Assembly: GCF_025698545.1 (NCBI RefSeq)
Contig: NC_068575.1
Coordinates: 55,685,980-55,749,979, forward strand
Direction: 5' to 3'
Length of the DNA: 64,000 nt
Source: Gossypium raimondii
Taxonomy: Eukaryota; Streptophyta; Magnoliopsida; Malvales; Malvaceae
Part shown: positions 1 through 12,439 of the stretch, in pieces
How positions within the stretch are numbered: position 1 is the first letter of the stretch
How the letters are laid out: each line of letters opens with the position of its first letter
The notes under the pieces: generated by a model
What the model was told of the DNA's origin: nothing
Database searches by the model: none
Seen by the model: only the letters and a program-made list of their open reading frames with translations
Translations under genes and position numbers: made by a program

Positions 1-99
1 TTTGCGCGGTATTGCCGCCAATGAAATCATTGCACCCAATTAATAAAAATAAATAAATCATGAAAGAGAGCTAAGTGCTGCGCTGACTGTCGAAGAAAC

Positions 100-300
100 T
101 ATATAACAACAGACAAAAATTAAAATACAAGAAAAAGTAAAAAGAAGAAGAAAAACCTTAAGTGTTTTTTTCTTTTTCTTTTTCTTTTTCTTTTTTCCCC
201 TCAGAAAGAGATCTCTTCTTCAATTTCTTATAAACGCTTCCAAGTTGGAATTTTTGGCTGGAAATTCTTCGCCTCTTTCTCTCCGCCGCCGCTTCAGAAG
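100..300 (+). promoter_or_regulatory. Putative core promoter and non-coding first exon of the RHB1A-type gene
   Basis: A TATATAA box lies at 100-106, which would place transcription start near 130. The following stretch is rich in CT runs (about 166-200), common in plant 5' leaders. It ends in CAGAAG followed by GTAAAA at 301, a good splice donor. The matching acceptor is probably the TAACAG ending at 1377, 57 nt before the start codon. This gives a leader intron of about 1.08 kb. The promoter and the leader intron are inference; the boxes and splice-site strings are seen directly. Confidence 0.5.
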
Positions 301-1383
301 GTAAAATTTTCTATTCTTTTTTTTCCCTTAATCGTTTAACTTTATTTTTGTCCATTAAAACTTGTTCCTTACACTTACATGTCACTTTTCCCCTTGTCTC
401 TTCCATATTTCTCAAATTAGGGTTTATGAAATTGGTATGACTTCCAGTTTTTTTTCGTTATTATATGAATAGTTTCGTCGTTTGTTGGTATTCCAGTTAA
501 TTAGTGATTAGTCTCGGATTTTTTAATATGAACTGTATTGCGATGTAAGTTTAACTTTAAGGTTTCGGTGTTAGTTTCTGTAGTTATGAGTTGGATTGCC
601 TTCATAGAAGATTTCAAAAGTTTGAAATTTGCTAATTTGAGTTCTTTAGTGTCTGCTTTTGGCGGATTTTCAAGGCTTTTTATATTCCATTTTTGGATAA
701 TCAGAGCATGTGGGGCTCTAAGCGGTTGGATCTCATTTTCCAGCTTATTTCATAAAAAGAAATTCCTTTCAAAGGCTAAACTCTTTGGATGACATGGCCA
801 CTTGAGTCATGCTCTGTATGCATGTCATCATTTCTTATATTTTGTTTTCCTTCTTTAGTCGTGCATGGTGTGCTAGTGGATACACCTATCATTTTGAGCT
901 GTATGGTTGTAATGTATACACCAGAAGCTGTTAACTTATTATCCCCAGCTAAACGAAGAATTGGTATGTATTGAAATGATGATGTCTCAAGTATGTTACT
1001 TCTCAGCATGATCTGCGTATTATATTTGTCAGATAACTTAGTCTACGGCTTTGTTCTTTCTAGAAAGAAAGATAATCACCTTGACAACATATTAATGAGG
1101 TTTTATACTGAGCCTCATTATGATCATGGTCTTATTAATGTTTTAGTGTATTTGTATATAATTTGTCTATATATGGGGATGATTTATTTTTTTATATTCC
1201 CAATTCTGTTTAGCATGATTAGTAAGGATTTATTTACTTTGTTTGTTCATGCTTCTCAAATCTTGATTCTATTTTCTCGTATGTTACATGTTTTTTCCTG
1301 GCTTGTAAGTTGGTTTTTTCCCTCTCCTTGTGTTTGAAACTATTATATTCTACTTGTCCTTTGATGTCGAATAACAGGGGAAA

Positions 1384-1416
1384 ATGCACCAAACTACCTT
1401 TGTATTGAGTGGATAA
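1384..1416 (+). other. Short upstream ORF in the RHB1A leader
   Basis: If the leader acceptor at 1377 is used, the second leader exon holds an ATG at 1384 that opens a 10-codon ORF ending in TAA at 1414-1416. That stop lies 18 nt before the main ATG at 1435. Such a uORF could lower translation of the main ORF. No conservation evidence is available here. Confidence 0.35.
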
Positions 1417-1434
1417 CAAAGATAACTGTGGGAT

Positions 1435-3315
1435 ATGGGAGGCTGCTGTTGTTCTTCCCGGAAACCTCATCTGCATGGGACACCTGTATATTATTATGTT
1501 AGTAATATGCTCATCTTATGAATATGTCTAATGCCTTTATTATCATATAGGACTTTTTCTTATTTCATACTTAAGAAATGGAGCATGTTTGTTTGGAATA
1601 TTGGGAGTATTCACTCACAATAATCCACAATAACAGGTTGGAAATCGAATGGAAAAGGAGGAAGCAAATGAGAATGAAAAGAATATTTTTAATACCATTA
1701 GTTCACTCTTTTTGTAATTGATTATTCCATGAAATTGACATTCTTTTTAATCCATTTTGTTCCTTCTTTCACTTGAAACAGTTGTAGAACCTGTGATCTG
1801 CAACTGATTTTTTTATCTGATTAATGTTGGAACTTTTTACTGACCCCAGGGTCTTCTTTAATCATCTGAATAGAGATGTCTGTTTGTATGCATGCTCAGA
1901 TTTGTGGAAACTGTGTTTATTTTGATTTCCTGCTTCAGCTTGTCTGATTCTTCATTGTATTTTGCTATTTCTTTCTTTCTTTTTAATATTGATGAAGAGA
2001 AAAAGGGAAAACAAAACTAGAGGTTTGGTATATGAATTCATCGATTGCCCTAAGATGAGAACCTCCTCCAAATACACCATAAAAAACTTAACGGGAGATT
2101 GAGTGTTTATATGTGTGTGAAGGATGAAGCCCTTGTGTTGTTTGTTTTGGCCACTGTGCTAATATAGTAGCTTACCTGGTGATTTCTAATTTCTTTAGGT
2201 GGAGATGTCCCTTTAACTGCTACCTTGATGAAAGGGTTCTTGAGAATCCCTGTCTTTTATGTATTATTCTTTGAATTTTAAAATCCCTTTCCACAGTGTC
2301 CACCAGCTTTGGAAGAGAATGAGTCTTTAACACCTCATGGTGGATCAGCCTCTGCAATGACTGCTGTTCTGGTTAATTTGGATCTAGACGTACCTGATAC
2401 ATTTAGGGCACCTCCAGCACCTTTGCCATATGATGTGGTCTTTGGATGTCCACATTCAGCTGATTCAGAATCTTTCAGGGAAACTGTCAGTGGGGGAAGT
2501 TTTGAGACCCTGCCTACATTTGAAGATCTTGAGGAGTCAGACTCCAGAACACAGTCTAGTTCTTTGCTTCTTTCGCCAAGAAAACCAGAGGTCACAAACT
2601 TAATTGAATCTAAGAAATCAGCAGCAGAGGAAGAGGATGCCTGTCCTATTTGTCTTGAAGGTAGGTCTATTCTTATTGCCAGAGGCATTAATTGCTAGTG
2701 TAAGCTCTAAAAGCCATGTTTTCTGCAACCTGATCACTTATGTTGAAAACAACCCCAATTCCTTGTTAATTTAATATCTTTAGCAGCTCATAAGTGATGG
2801 CTTGTCTATGGTACTTGGGCATGCAGAGTATGACGCAGAGAATCCAAAACTCTTAACAAAATGTGAACATCATTTTCACCTATCTTGCATTTTGGAATGG
2901 ATGGAAAGAAGTGACACCTGCCCTATATGCGATCAGGTTTTGCCTCTTTCAGATTCCAATCAACTTTAGACTAATAGTTGATTACCTGCATAAGATTAGC
3001 CTGGTTGTGGTCTTGTAGAGGGATTAATTTGGGACAAGGCTTACAGTCATGCTTGTTGGATGCAATTTACTTTGCCAACAAATGAATTCAAGTTTTGTCT
3101 ATCTCGTGGATGGTGCAGGAAAAGAAAAGGAAATTATAGTGTAGTATTTTAATAGTAACTCGCACAGATCTGCAGTCTTCTAATTCCCTATGTCAAATCC
3201 TGCACTTTGCATAACCTTGCAGGTATATGTTTACGACTATGTCTACAAACTAGTGATATGTTGTACTATTTTAATATTACAGGAAATGATATTCGAGCAG
3301 ACTTTTGATCAGTAA
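1435..3315 (+). CDS. RHB1A: RING-H2 E3 ubiquitin ligase, RHB1A type
   Basis: Four coding exons join in frame: 1435-1497, 2297-2660, 2827-2936 and 3283-3315, giving 189 aa. All introns are GT-AG. The C-terminal RING-H2 has all eight ligands: C137, C140, C155, H157, H160, C163, C174 and C177. The N-terminus is MGGCCCSSR. Gly2 is placed for N-myristoylation and Cys4-6 for S-acylation, so the ligase is probably membrane-tethered. The middle (about 25-135) is acidic and Ser-rich without a known fold, apart from an APPAPLPYDV stretch. Family knowledge: RING-H2 proteins of this kind recruit E2 enzymes for ubiquitin transfer; the substrate is unknown. The start is chosen because exon 1 supplies the lipidation motif and precedes a perfect donor. 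The RHB1A name rests on recalled similarity to the Arabidopsis protein. The sequence to about 3.5 kb is 3' UTR. Confidence 0.9.
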
Positions 3316-4094
3316 CTCTTGATTCAAGATGGGATTTCTTTGTTGTTTGAGAGTAAAGCTTTCCACTCAGGATGCTGCAGATACATATTAGTTTTTGGTT
3401 CTGCAGCTGGTCAGACGGTGTTACCTGGAAGATCGAATTTTACCTTTGATATGTAAAAGGTTTCATTTATTTATGCTGTGAATATTTTCATCAATTCTTC
3501 AAGTTTGTGACTTATGAGAGCAAAGAATCAAGTTGACAGAGTGTCATAGCGCAACTTGGGATGTTGATGCTCCTCTTCTATATGGTTGAATATTGTGTTA
3601 GCTTTTAGATCAGCGGGGGGGAAGGATGGTGTAAGCTACGAGGTAATTGAAGTGATCAGAATCGGTTTCTATGGAGCTTTGTTTGCAGAACAGAATGATT
3701 CTACTTGTTCATATTTTCTGTCATCTCCTCTTTTTTTGTTTTATTTTGAAATTGAATGCTTTATGCTACCTCTCTTCTGCAATGATATTGTAAATATGTA
3801 TATGTTTTTCCTATTTAAATGGATTTATGATGGAGGATGTTCAATATGTTTTTCCTGTACCTGTGTTTTTCCTATTGGGAGCCTGTTTTGCTTGCTACCT
3901 TTGTGCCCCCACAATCCTGTAACTCCTTGCTCAAGAAAGAGCCCTATATTATTATTGCAGACAGTGCTGGCAGAATATACCATGCAAGTTATACCTCAAA
4001 TGTTCTCTCGTTTTCTCCTTGTCTTCCTCTTTTTAGATAGAATCAAATGTTGTCATTTACTATCAAGTAGACGCTGAAAAAGGTTGGAGTCTTA
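3316..4094. other. 3' UTR and intergenic spacer, no gene seen
   Basis: The first 150-250 bases are probably the 3' UTR of the RING-H2 gene. A 163-codon open frame spans 3586-4077, but it has no recognisable domain, no splice context and a T-rich hydrophobic translation typical of chance frames. It is not called as a gene. Confidence 0.5.
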
Positions 4095-4233
4095 GGGTGA
4101 GTTTGGATGGGCGATTGGGTGCGTTGCGGTGCGTTTAGTTTACTTTTTATCTCACGCTACAGTATTTAATCTCACCGCCACCGTTGTTTTTACACTAACC
4201 GCAGGTAAACGCACCGCCCATTCAAACTCACCC
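4095..4233. mobile_element. Tourist-like MITE, 139 bp
   Basis: The ends are near-perfect inverted repeats of about 19 bp (GGGTGAGTTTGGATGGGCG at the left, its complement with one mismatch at the right). A second inverted block, GGTGCGTTTA, lies inside them. The element is flanked by TTA at 4092-4094 and at 4234-4236. A 3-bp TTA target duplication is the hallmark of the PIF/Harbinger superfamily. The element is far too short to code for anything. Confidence 0.8.
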
Positions 4234-4236
4234 TTA

Positions 4237-5815
4237 GCTTGAATCGGCCCAGTAGAAAAAGCTCAAATGTTCTCAGTTTTTTCTTTCTGTCGAAAAGAGA
4301 ATTCATTCAAAGGCCATCAGGCCGAAGTACCAAGGACAGTAGAACAGTCTCATGGCCCAGTAAAAAATCCAGTTCCCCAAACCAGACTCCTTCAGAAACA
4401 AGCATTAATGCCCGTCTATATCCAAGAGTGGAGTGATTGTCATCATTACCAAATTGTCTACCAAATATATACAATGAAATCAAGGAACTAGCACGAGACT
4501 ATTGGGGTTCAGGAAATAGAAAGTTTGCTTTTGATTAATTAGGAAAATTGTTGTATGCCGCTTGATACTAGTAGTCTTGGGCTAAAGAAAATATAATAAC
4601 AAAACAAAGTTTTCCTACTCAAACTTGGGTTTAATACCTTACCAATGTGGATGCTTTTTGGGTCCGTATTTTAAGAAACAAGTATAATGTTTGTGATACT
4701 TGTCCGGAGACCATTATTGTTGGAAGTAAATGCTCTTATCTTTGGAGATCCTTACTCAATATTTGGCTTGCGGTGTGGTGACTGAACGTATTCGTTGATA
4801 TATTGGAATTTTTGTCAAAGATGTGAAATTTAGGTAAAAAAAAAAAGGATAAATATAAAAATTATACATAAATTTTGATCAAAGGTGTAATATCAGACAT
4901 AATTTTTGATTTTGTGTGATTTTATACATGATTTTAATTTGATCCAATTTTCATAAATCACTAACTACATTATCAAAGTAGCACCATTTTACATATACAC
5001 AAACAATAATATTAATTCAATATGAAAATAAATGTATGTATTTATTTCTTTAAATATGTACAATTAAATTAAAATCAAAATTTCATATATACATATGAAT
5101 TACATTTTAAGTTTCATGTGTATGATGCTCCAAATCAAAGTTAATGTATAATTTTGATATTTATCCCAAAAATAATAATGGTCAAACCGACAAAAGATAT
5201 AAACATTGAACGCAAATTTTGAAATTATGCTTTTTATATCTTTATTAACAATCATTAGTTGTTTTAAAAGTAATCATTAATTGCCAATTGAGTCTTAGTT
5301 TTGATTGATATCGGCATTGTTGCCAATGTAAGAGGACATGGGTTTAAGTGCGCTGAAACATGTTATTCTCCTATTTAAAGGTTGGTGTTAGGGATGGGTT
5401 ATGGATAGTTCTAGGCATTGTATAAAAAAGAACAGATATGATAATAACCTATAATATATTAATGTTAAAAATAATAATTATTAATTAAGCTTGTCTTTTT
5501 TATTTTTCTTATTTTTATATTATTTTATGTTTTTCTTACATAGCGAGTATGCATATGGTTATTTCATACTATACTTTTGTTCAGATCTAAATTGGAATCA
5601 CAAGTGAATCAAATACCAACTCAATTGAAAAATGACTAAAAATTAATTTTTTTTACAAAATAACAATTATTGCCATGTCTGTTTCTTTTTCTATATTTTA
5701 TAAAAATCAACTTAAATTAAAAATAATATATGGTGAAATTTAAATTTAGAACATTATAATTTTGTGTAAACTATGCTGGTAGTCACCAAACATATTAGTA
5801 AATTTCTTCTTCTTT
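4237..5815. other. AT-rich intergenic DNA, no gene seen
   Basis: No coding frame, RNA gene or clear repeat boundary was found. It contains an A-run near 4836 and short low-complexity stretches. Two short open frames at 4239-4491 overlap each other and have no recognisable product. Confidence 0.5.
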
Positions 5816-6165
5816 TTTGTCACTTAACTATAAAAAGTTACAAAATAACCACTCAACAATTCAATTTTTTGTCACTAACCATTAAATGGATGATGGAAAG
5901 ATGATATGAAAGTTTTAAAGTTGAAATAATAACAACTTTAACTCTCGATATTCATACACTGTGTTAATTTAATATTGATTCTAAAAGAAAATAGTGTAAA
6001 TGTTGAAGGTTAATTATTTTATAATCAAAACTAAATTGACACAACATATAAATATTAAGGGCTAAAGTTACTGTCATGTCAATTTTAAAAGTTGTCACGT
6101 CATCTTTCCATTAACCAATTAGATGATCATTTTGTAACTGTTCAAAGCTTTAACCTTATTATTTC
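5816..6165. repeat. Hairpin (foldback) MITE-like repeat
   Basis: The left arm carries AGTTACAAAATAACCACTC and a block reading ATGGAAAGATGAT. The right arm, reverse-complemented, carries AGTTACAAAATGATCATC and ATGGAAAGATGACG, so the two halves fold on each other. The motif GTCACTTAACTATAAAAAG marks the outer left end. A related one-sided copy is seen near 32045-32150. Ends and target duplication are not resolved. Confidence 0.55.
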
Positions 6166-6244
6166 AACCAAAACTTTATTTATCTTTTACATAAATTTTG
6201 ATATGAATATATTTTTGCATGATCCTTTTCACTTACATTGAATG

Positions 6245-8291
6245 GATCTCATGTTGGGAAATGTGCATATATTGTAGTAAACATGTAATTATTTTCTATG
6301 TATTTGAACGATAAATAAATAAAGTTAATTTCACATTTCATTGTTATATCTTTTGTAATTTTGTCTTTCAGGTTTTGCATACATAGCAAAATTGTCACAA
6401 ACAAATATTACCTCATTGATTTACAAGTTAAAATTGATTATGAGTGGTATTGTAAGAACATTTATATTGCGAGAAAGATAACTTATTTCAGTAGATAATC
6501 TAAACAAGTCAGTAATCTCGTAAAAGAATCAAAGTGAGCGTTTTATTCAAATACTTAGAAGGATTATTATGTCGTCTACAATTCCAATTGGGGAGATGGC
6601 TAGTCTTGGTTATCGGAACAGTTGACTCCACAAGTAGAGACATAGATGTACTCATTGGAAGAATAATACATTGGACTGGACCCAAATTGAATTAATTCTG
6701 AATCCGTTTGTGAATTAATTCACTTGTGAAATTTATGGTGGTGACGTTCATGGTGTGATTTACCTAAATCCTGAGTTAGTTACTGACCATGCATATGTAA
6801 CTCATGTGTTTTGATATAAGTAGAGGCTTATTCTTTAAAGATGATCAAGCCCATAGTCGATATGTTGGGTACACGACTTGTGATTGACATGATTTTTCCA
6901 GTAACAATGGAATTCATAACTCGATTAAAAATTTAATGATATTCTATTGTGTGGATTAATAAATATGGAACGTGGTCACGAGTTACTTATTCTCGAACAA
7001 GCAATTTATCATAGTCATTTGTTGATAGTGATTATATTAATCATTAAGAAGACACAATGGTTATAATGAGAGAGAATATGATTGTATTGAGTGAACGAAT
7101 TTAACTCAAAGAAATCAAGAATATCATATGATGATAACAAACATATGACAAGGTCATTGGACAACGTAGTTGGATGAATTGTTTCATAAATAGTATAAAA
7201 TAAGGAGTTAATCATGGTACTTCTTGTGGCCTGACTCCATGATTAAGTAAATTGTGAATTATCAGAACAATGCTTTTGGATATAATTGCAATTACTAGAG
7301 TTTAATTATATATGTCTAATTAGTCCCTCTGCTAGCTCAACAAAAACTCGATCGAATTGCATTTGAATCTTAAGAAAATTCTACGACTTTGGAAATAATT
7401 CAATCGAATCGATTTATTTGACGTGGAATTAAATTGGGCAGTCGTGAGAATTGTTCAACTAGAGAATTTAATTAAGTAATTTTCTTAAAAAATTAATTTT
7501 GAAAAATCTTAGTGATTTTTGGGAAAATTAATTTTGATCAAACAAAATTAAATTAATTAAATCAAACTAATAAAATTAATTAAAATAAACATGATATATT
7601 TGAAAATTAAATTTCAAGTCAGACAATTAGCCCAATAAGTAATTGAATTTGAAAATTGGACTTGAGATCAAATATTGGAAACGAGAACAAAAATCGAGAC
7701 TGAGACCCAAAACTGGTCGAATAGGGACCGGTATGTGAAATCGAACCGACGGTCCAACCAGTGGTTGGATCAGACCGGTCGGGCCGTCACTGGCTCAGAT
7801 CAAACCGATAGCAGCCAAATTGACTCGAGGTGTCGTGCCTACACCATCGAGCATGACAGTACTGATGACTGTGACAGCGGCAATTCGGCGGCCGATGGAT
7901 GGTTGGCGGTGACAATTTTTTAGCGATTGAGCAGTGGAAGAATCACACTCCTATTGGAACTCTATTGGATAATTTGATTTCAGATTAATTAATCAAAAAA
8001 ATATTATTATTTTAATAAATTTAATATTTAATTTAATTTAATACTTATATTGATAGTATTTTATTAATTTAATATTAAAATGATTATCTTAATATTAAAT
8101 GCAATTTAATATTTATCTTGTAGATAATTATTCTATTAATTTAATAGATTTAATATTAAATTAAATTTAATATTAAACTGATTAAATTTAATTATAGTTG
8201 AACCGAAAAGATGCAATTTTGATTAAGTGTTTATTACTTTATATATCACAATAAAGTTATTATTTTTGGAAAAAAACCATAATTTTCTAAC
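6245..8291. repeat. Decayed LTR-like tract, no gene
   Basis: The tract starts with TGTTGGGAAATGTGCATATA, a form typical of copia-type LTR starts, and runs through about 2 kb of AT-rich DNA. A more GC-rich island lies at 7675-7920. A matching end is not intact; TTTCTAAC at 8284-8291 may be the remnant, cut by the next element. The island's 82-codon frame has no recognisable domain. This is a weak call based on style of sequence rather than paired LTRs. Confidence 0.3.
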
Positions 8292-8294
8292 TTA

Positions 8295-10564
8295 GGGTCC
8301 GTTTGATTGTGGGATTTGATTTTCCGGAAATTGTTTTCCAACTTTTCCAGTGTTTGTTTGGCGGAAAACATTTTCCATTTGGAAAATCAACTCCAAAACA
8401 CGGGAATAAAGAAAACTCTATTCTTGCTCGAAATCCCTGAGGACAGAGTTTCAAAACTGCTGTCTAGTAAAGAGTCACCAGCTCCTTGTGACATAGCTGT
8501 ATTTGATTATGATAGGTAAATCGAAGCATGATTTTTTTGATGTGGGATTTTAAATTTAGAGTTATCTGCTATTTTTAGTTAATCATTTTCTGTTATGTGA
8601 TCATATTTGTAAAAATGGTTGCACCCTCATGTGCTTGGAGTGAACTCTTTTTGTGCCATAAAAGATGATCATGTATATTTTGTTCCATGGTTGAATTTTG
8701 TAAAAATTCATGTAGGTGCATATGCATGTGTTATTTATTTCTTTTGTAAGTTCTATTTCGTTATAATCTGGCCTTCGCAGTTCTGATGAGTCTTCATGGA
8801 AGAGAGCAACTGAATTGCTCATGGATGTTGTTGGTCATGGTGAAGACACTAGTTATGAGGTGCCTTGCCTCATTGTTGCTGCTAAAGATGATCTGGATTC
8901 ATTTCCAATGGCAATACAGAATTCTACCAAGGTATCATGCTTTATTTATTTTTTCGTAATTTAATTTTCTTGCATAGTTAAATGAATAAGTAGAATGCTT
9001 TAACAGAGTCAAAATGCTTAATTTTTGTGTCCTCGAAGAGGTAATGGTATTCATGTCAGTGTTTCAAAGTGTATTGTATTTCAAATTTCCTTTTCAGGTT
9101 AGCTAGGTTATGGGGATAGAGGCACCTATACCTATCAGTTCAAAATTGAGTGATTTCAATAACATATTTCGAAGGATAGTAAATGCAACTGAGCATCCTC
9201 GCTTGAGCATTCCTGAAATCGAGGCCGGAGAAGCCGTAGCGCATACCATCGGCTCATAAACCGATCTCTCATGGTTGTTTCAGGTATGCTGATTGTCTGG
9301 CATCTCACAACTGTTCAATTCTCAATGCACTTGAAACTTGGGGTTGTTGAAAATGTTGGTGATCGTGGTTAGATTTTCTGATGACCTCTTGTTGTGTACA
9401 TATTTTACTTTTTTCTCCGTGTTGGTGTGAGGGAAATCACTATTTCTTTCCTTTTGTCCACTTGCTTACAGTGTTTGCACCTTAAACCTTTTTACAAGTT
9501 ATAGTGTGATTTTGTTTAAGCATATATGTATTTGAAGTTTTTCGTAGCAAAAATTATCTTTAAACAATCTGAGATGGTACGAAGTTGCTTCAACTTGAAT
9601 GGCATGCTCCTTTATTTGTATCATTCACTATAGTGAACTCATTGTTTTATCGCTTTTGAATGATGTAATTCACCATTTGCGCTTGGAGCTGCTGTAGCCA
9701 TTGTTGGATTTATGACTTACAGCGTATATATGTCGCTAGGAAGAATGCTTCTAGTTGAGGGATGACCATTCTCCCATCTTCTAGACACTGTTATGGTTAT
9801 CTTATCTTCTTAGAAACAATTTTGCCATGTTTATTTTCTTAATCTGATTTTAATGGCCGATTTTTTTGCGTTATATTCAGAATCCTAATCTGTATGAAAA
9901 AGAATTGCAAAACTCTACCATCCAATTTAGTAGTGTTGGAAATGTTTGGTCTGTAGAATATCAAGAGAAATGATGGAATAGAGTGATTGTGCAATAAAAA
10001 AAAATTTTCTCTACATTTCAACCATCGTTGCTTGCCTGTGTCCTATTTCATACTATTACTTTGGATTCAAATATTGCAATTTAGATGAAATGGGATTGGG
10101 ATGAAGAGTTTCACCTGGATTCAGATGCTAATCTTTTGGAAATTTAATATTCAAATGGTTTTGATTAAGATGGTGATAGATACTAATTTTAGATCTTTGG
10201 TGTATCCAGATATCCGGTTGATATTAGAGTATGTTTGTACACTTGTAATTATTTACTATAACCTCTTGTAATTTTTAATTCTAAAAAGTTATTAATTATT
10301 ATAAGAATTTCGAGAGTAATACTCAAGAAAAAAATTATTAAATCAAATTGCAATATATGTAAAAACAATTTAAAATATAAAAATTTATTAATATATATTA
10401 TGTAAAAAAAACTTTTCCGAAAAATATTTTCAAGAAATTTGCCAAACAACAGAAAATATTTTTCACAGATTCATCCAAACACCAGGAAATATTTTCTAGT
10501 AAATCATTTTTCAAAAAAATAAATCATTTTCCAAAAAATATTTTACTGTCAAACAAACAAACCC
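8295..10564. mobile_element. TIR element (Tourist-like) carrying a captured gene fragment
   Basis: The left end reads GGGTCCGTTTGATTG. The right end, reverse-complemented, reads GGGTTTGTTTGTTTG. Both are followed by subterminal GGAAAAT/TTTTCC motifs, and both ends are flanked by TTA (8292-8294 and 10565-10567). This fits a PIF/Harbinger-type element of 2,270 bp. Its interior is not transposase: 8400-9765 is the 3' portion of a mitochondrial Rho GTPase gene. The rest, about 9800-10390, is AT-rich filler. The alternative is two separate insertions whose outer ends happen to pair; the matching TTA flanks argue against it but are only 3 bp. Confidence 0.6.
8400..9765 (+). pseudogene. MIRO (mitochondrial Rho GTPase) 3' gene fragment, captured
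   Basis: Three exon pieces with preserved splice sites can be read: up to 8515 (donor GTAAAT), 8781-8931, and 9098-9283, with a final exon near 9675-9765. They encode hallmark MIRO segments: KTLFLLEIPEDRVSKLL, SSDESSWKRATELLMDV, YEVPCLIVAAKDDLDSFP, and a C-terminal hydrophobic helix GAAVAIVGFMTYSVY followed by the tail ARKNASS after a frameshift. MIRO proteins are tail-anchored outer-mitochondrial-membrane GTPases with EF hands. Only the second GTPase domain and anchor region are here. Exon three has an in-frame TAG in its third codon and a frameshift near 9230; the last exon has a frameshift before the tail. Introns are retained, so capture was from DNA, not from mRNA. It is not functional. 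Confidence 0.85.
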
Positions 10565-10567
10565 TTA

Positions 10568-12439
10568 TTTTTTGTTCGTTCTCCAAAACCATTTTTCCAA
10601 TATGTTATAATTCAACATCTCACAAATGATTAAACTACCTTTATGATACCCCAATATTTATCAACCATGGTTAATAAATAACCTAAGTTAACCCATCATG
10701 CCAACCAGTATAAACTAAAGCCAACTAGTATAAATTAAAGGGTTTGGGGTATAGTTTGAAACCCTAGAAAAACATTTTCCTTCTCTTTTATATTTGTTCT
10801 TAGAAATCTCTTTCTCTTGCAAAGAGCCCATCAAAAAGAGAGTGGGAAACCAGGAGGGGCTTAAGAGAAACCCTAAAACAGGTATTTATTCAAGGCAAAA
10901 ACAAAAGGTACGGTGGAGAAGGGAAAAGACAAGGAAATTCTCAGAGGCAAATAGAGTCTCATCAAAACCTCATTCTATTACACAGTCAAAAAATTATTAA
11001 AAGGTATGTTTTTCTTTTCTCTTTTTTTTATTCTTAGTATAAAAATTGAAAAGAAAAACCCATTGGAATTATCTATGAACGTTTAGTTGCAGAGAACAAC
11101 AATTTAAAATTTTGGATTTTGATTCTATTTGCTTAACTCGCGTGAATATATAAATTAATTAAGACTCAACAAGATTTTATATTTCAAAATTATGAATTTC
11201 AAAATTATGATTATTTATTGGAATTTTGAATTGATGACTAAATAAACATTTAACAAAATTAGGAATCTTACAAATAATCGTAAAAGCTTTTACTTATATG
11301 CATTTATCATATAAATTATATTGTTTCTAAGATTTAAATTTATTTTCTGAAATAGAAGTTCGTAGATGGAAACCTTACGATTTTTTTGCAGTGTGTTTAG
11401 GACTTCTTTTATCATAAAAATTACAATTTAATTTTGACACTTAATAAGACTTTTAGATTCGAGAGAAGGCACGGACAAAATGAAAAGATTTTTTTTAAAT
11501 TTTCAATGAAAAAAAAAACCCCTTGGACTATAGCCTTTCCCGCCCAAAATCCATTTTCTAAAATACAAAACTCATATATTTAATCGGTTCTCTTGTGTGT
11601 TTAGAAGGTTAAATTTGAATTTAGATTTGTAATTTTTAAATTTATGGATTCAAAATTATTTGTTTGGGAGAATTGAAAATTATAAGTTCAAGCTTATGAT
11701 TTGGGTTTGATTTACATCAAATCTTTACCTTTTATTTAATTTGTGATGTATTAAGCCAATATTCAATAATCTAAACACAACAAAATAAAAAAATTAATGT
11801 CATTAATAGAAGTGAAAATCTATGTAAAAATATTAAAATTTATATAAATATATATTACTTTGAAGATAAAAATATACAAATGCGATGATAACAAATTTTT
11901 TGTATAACATAATTATACAAATACAATATAGAAAAATAATTAAACTACAACAAATTAAAAAAAACACACAATTACATGTAAAAACGATATCTTGAATTAC
12001 ACTAGAGCATGAAAAAATTATATAACACAACACAAAAATACAAAATAATTGAATTAAGAGATAATTCTTATAATATAAGGGATAAATTTGTGCTTTCCGA
12101 CCATCATGTAGAATTAGAAAAGAATAAGAGATATTTAACTCAAATCTAAGTTTTGAAATGAAGCAATAAGTCTTTCTATTCTTATTTTAATTGTTTATCA
12201 GTTTGGTTCCCAATCTTCATTATTTGTTATGTCGAAGAATGAAAGATTATATAATTGTTTGTTTTTAAGTTTTGAATTTGAAATCAATGAGAGGATGACC
12301 GATGAGGGTTGATGGGCCTTTAGTAGATTGCAAGAATTCCCTATAAAAGCTTGACCCAATTGGTTCTTTAATTATCCTTGAACCCATTTCAATGGTTTTT
12401 TTTTTTTTTTGAAATCTGAATCTAATAACCTTAGGTTAT
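10568..12439. other. Spacer with possible leader exon of the ARID pseudogene
   Basis: The stretch 10740-11003 looks like a 5' leader: it contains AAACCCTAGAAAA and purine-rich sequence, and ends in AAAAG followed by GTATGT, a good donor. If so, the 1.4 kb of AT-rich DNA after it would be a leader intron of the ARID-type locus. No protein-coding content is visible. The link to the downstream locus is inference. Confidence 0.3.

Noticed and set aside
3586-4077. 163-codon open frame downstream of the RING-H2 gene
   Set aside because: The translation is hydrophobic and Phe/Cys-rich in a T-rich region, with no domain and no splice or promoter context. It is most likely a chance frame in 3' flanking DNA.
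7675-7923. 82-codon frame in a GC-richer island
   Set aside because: It shows low-complexity Asp/Ser/Arg content and no recognised family, and it sits in an LTR-like tract.
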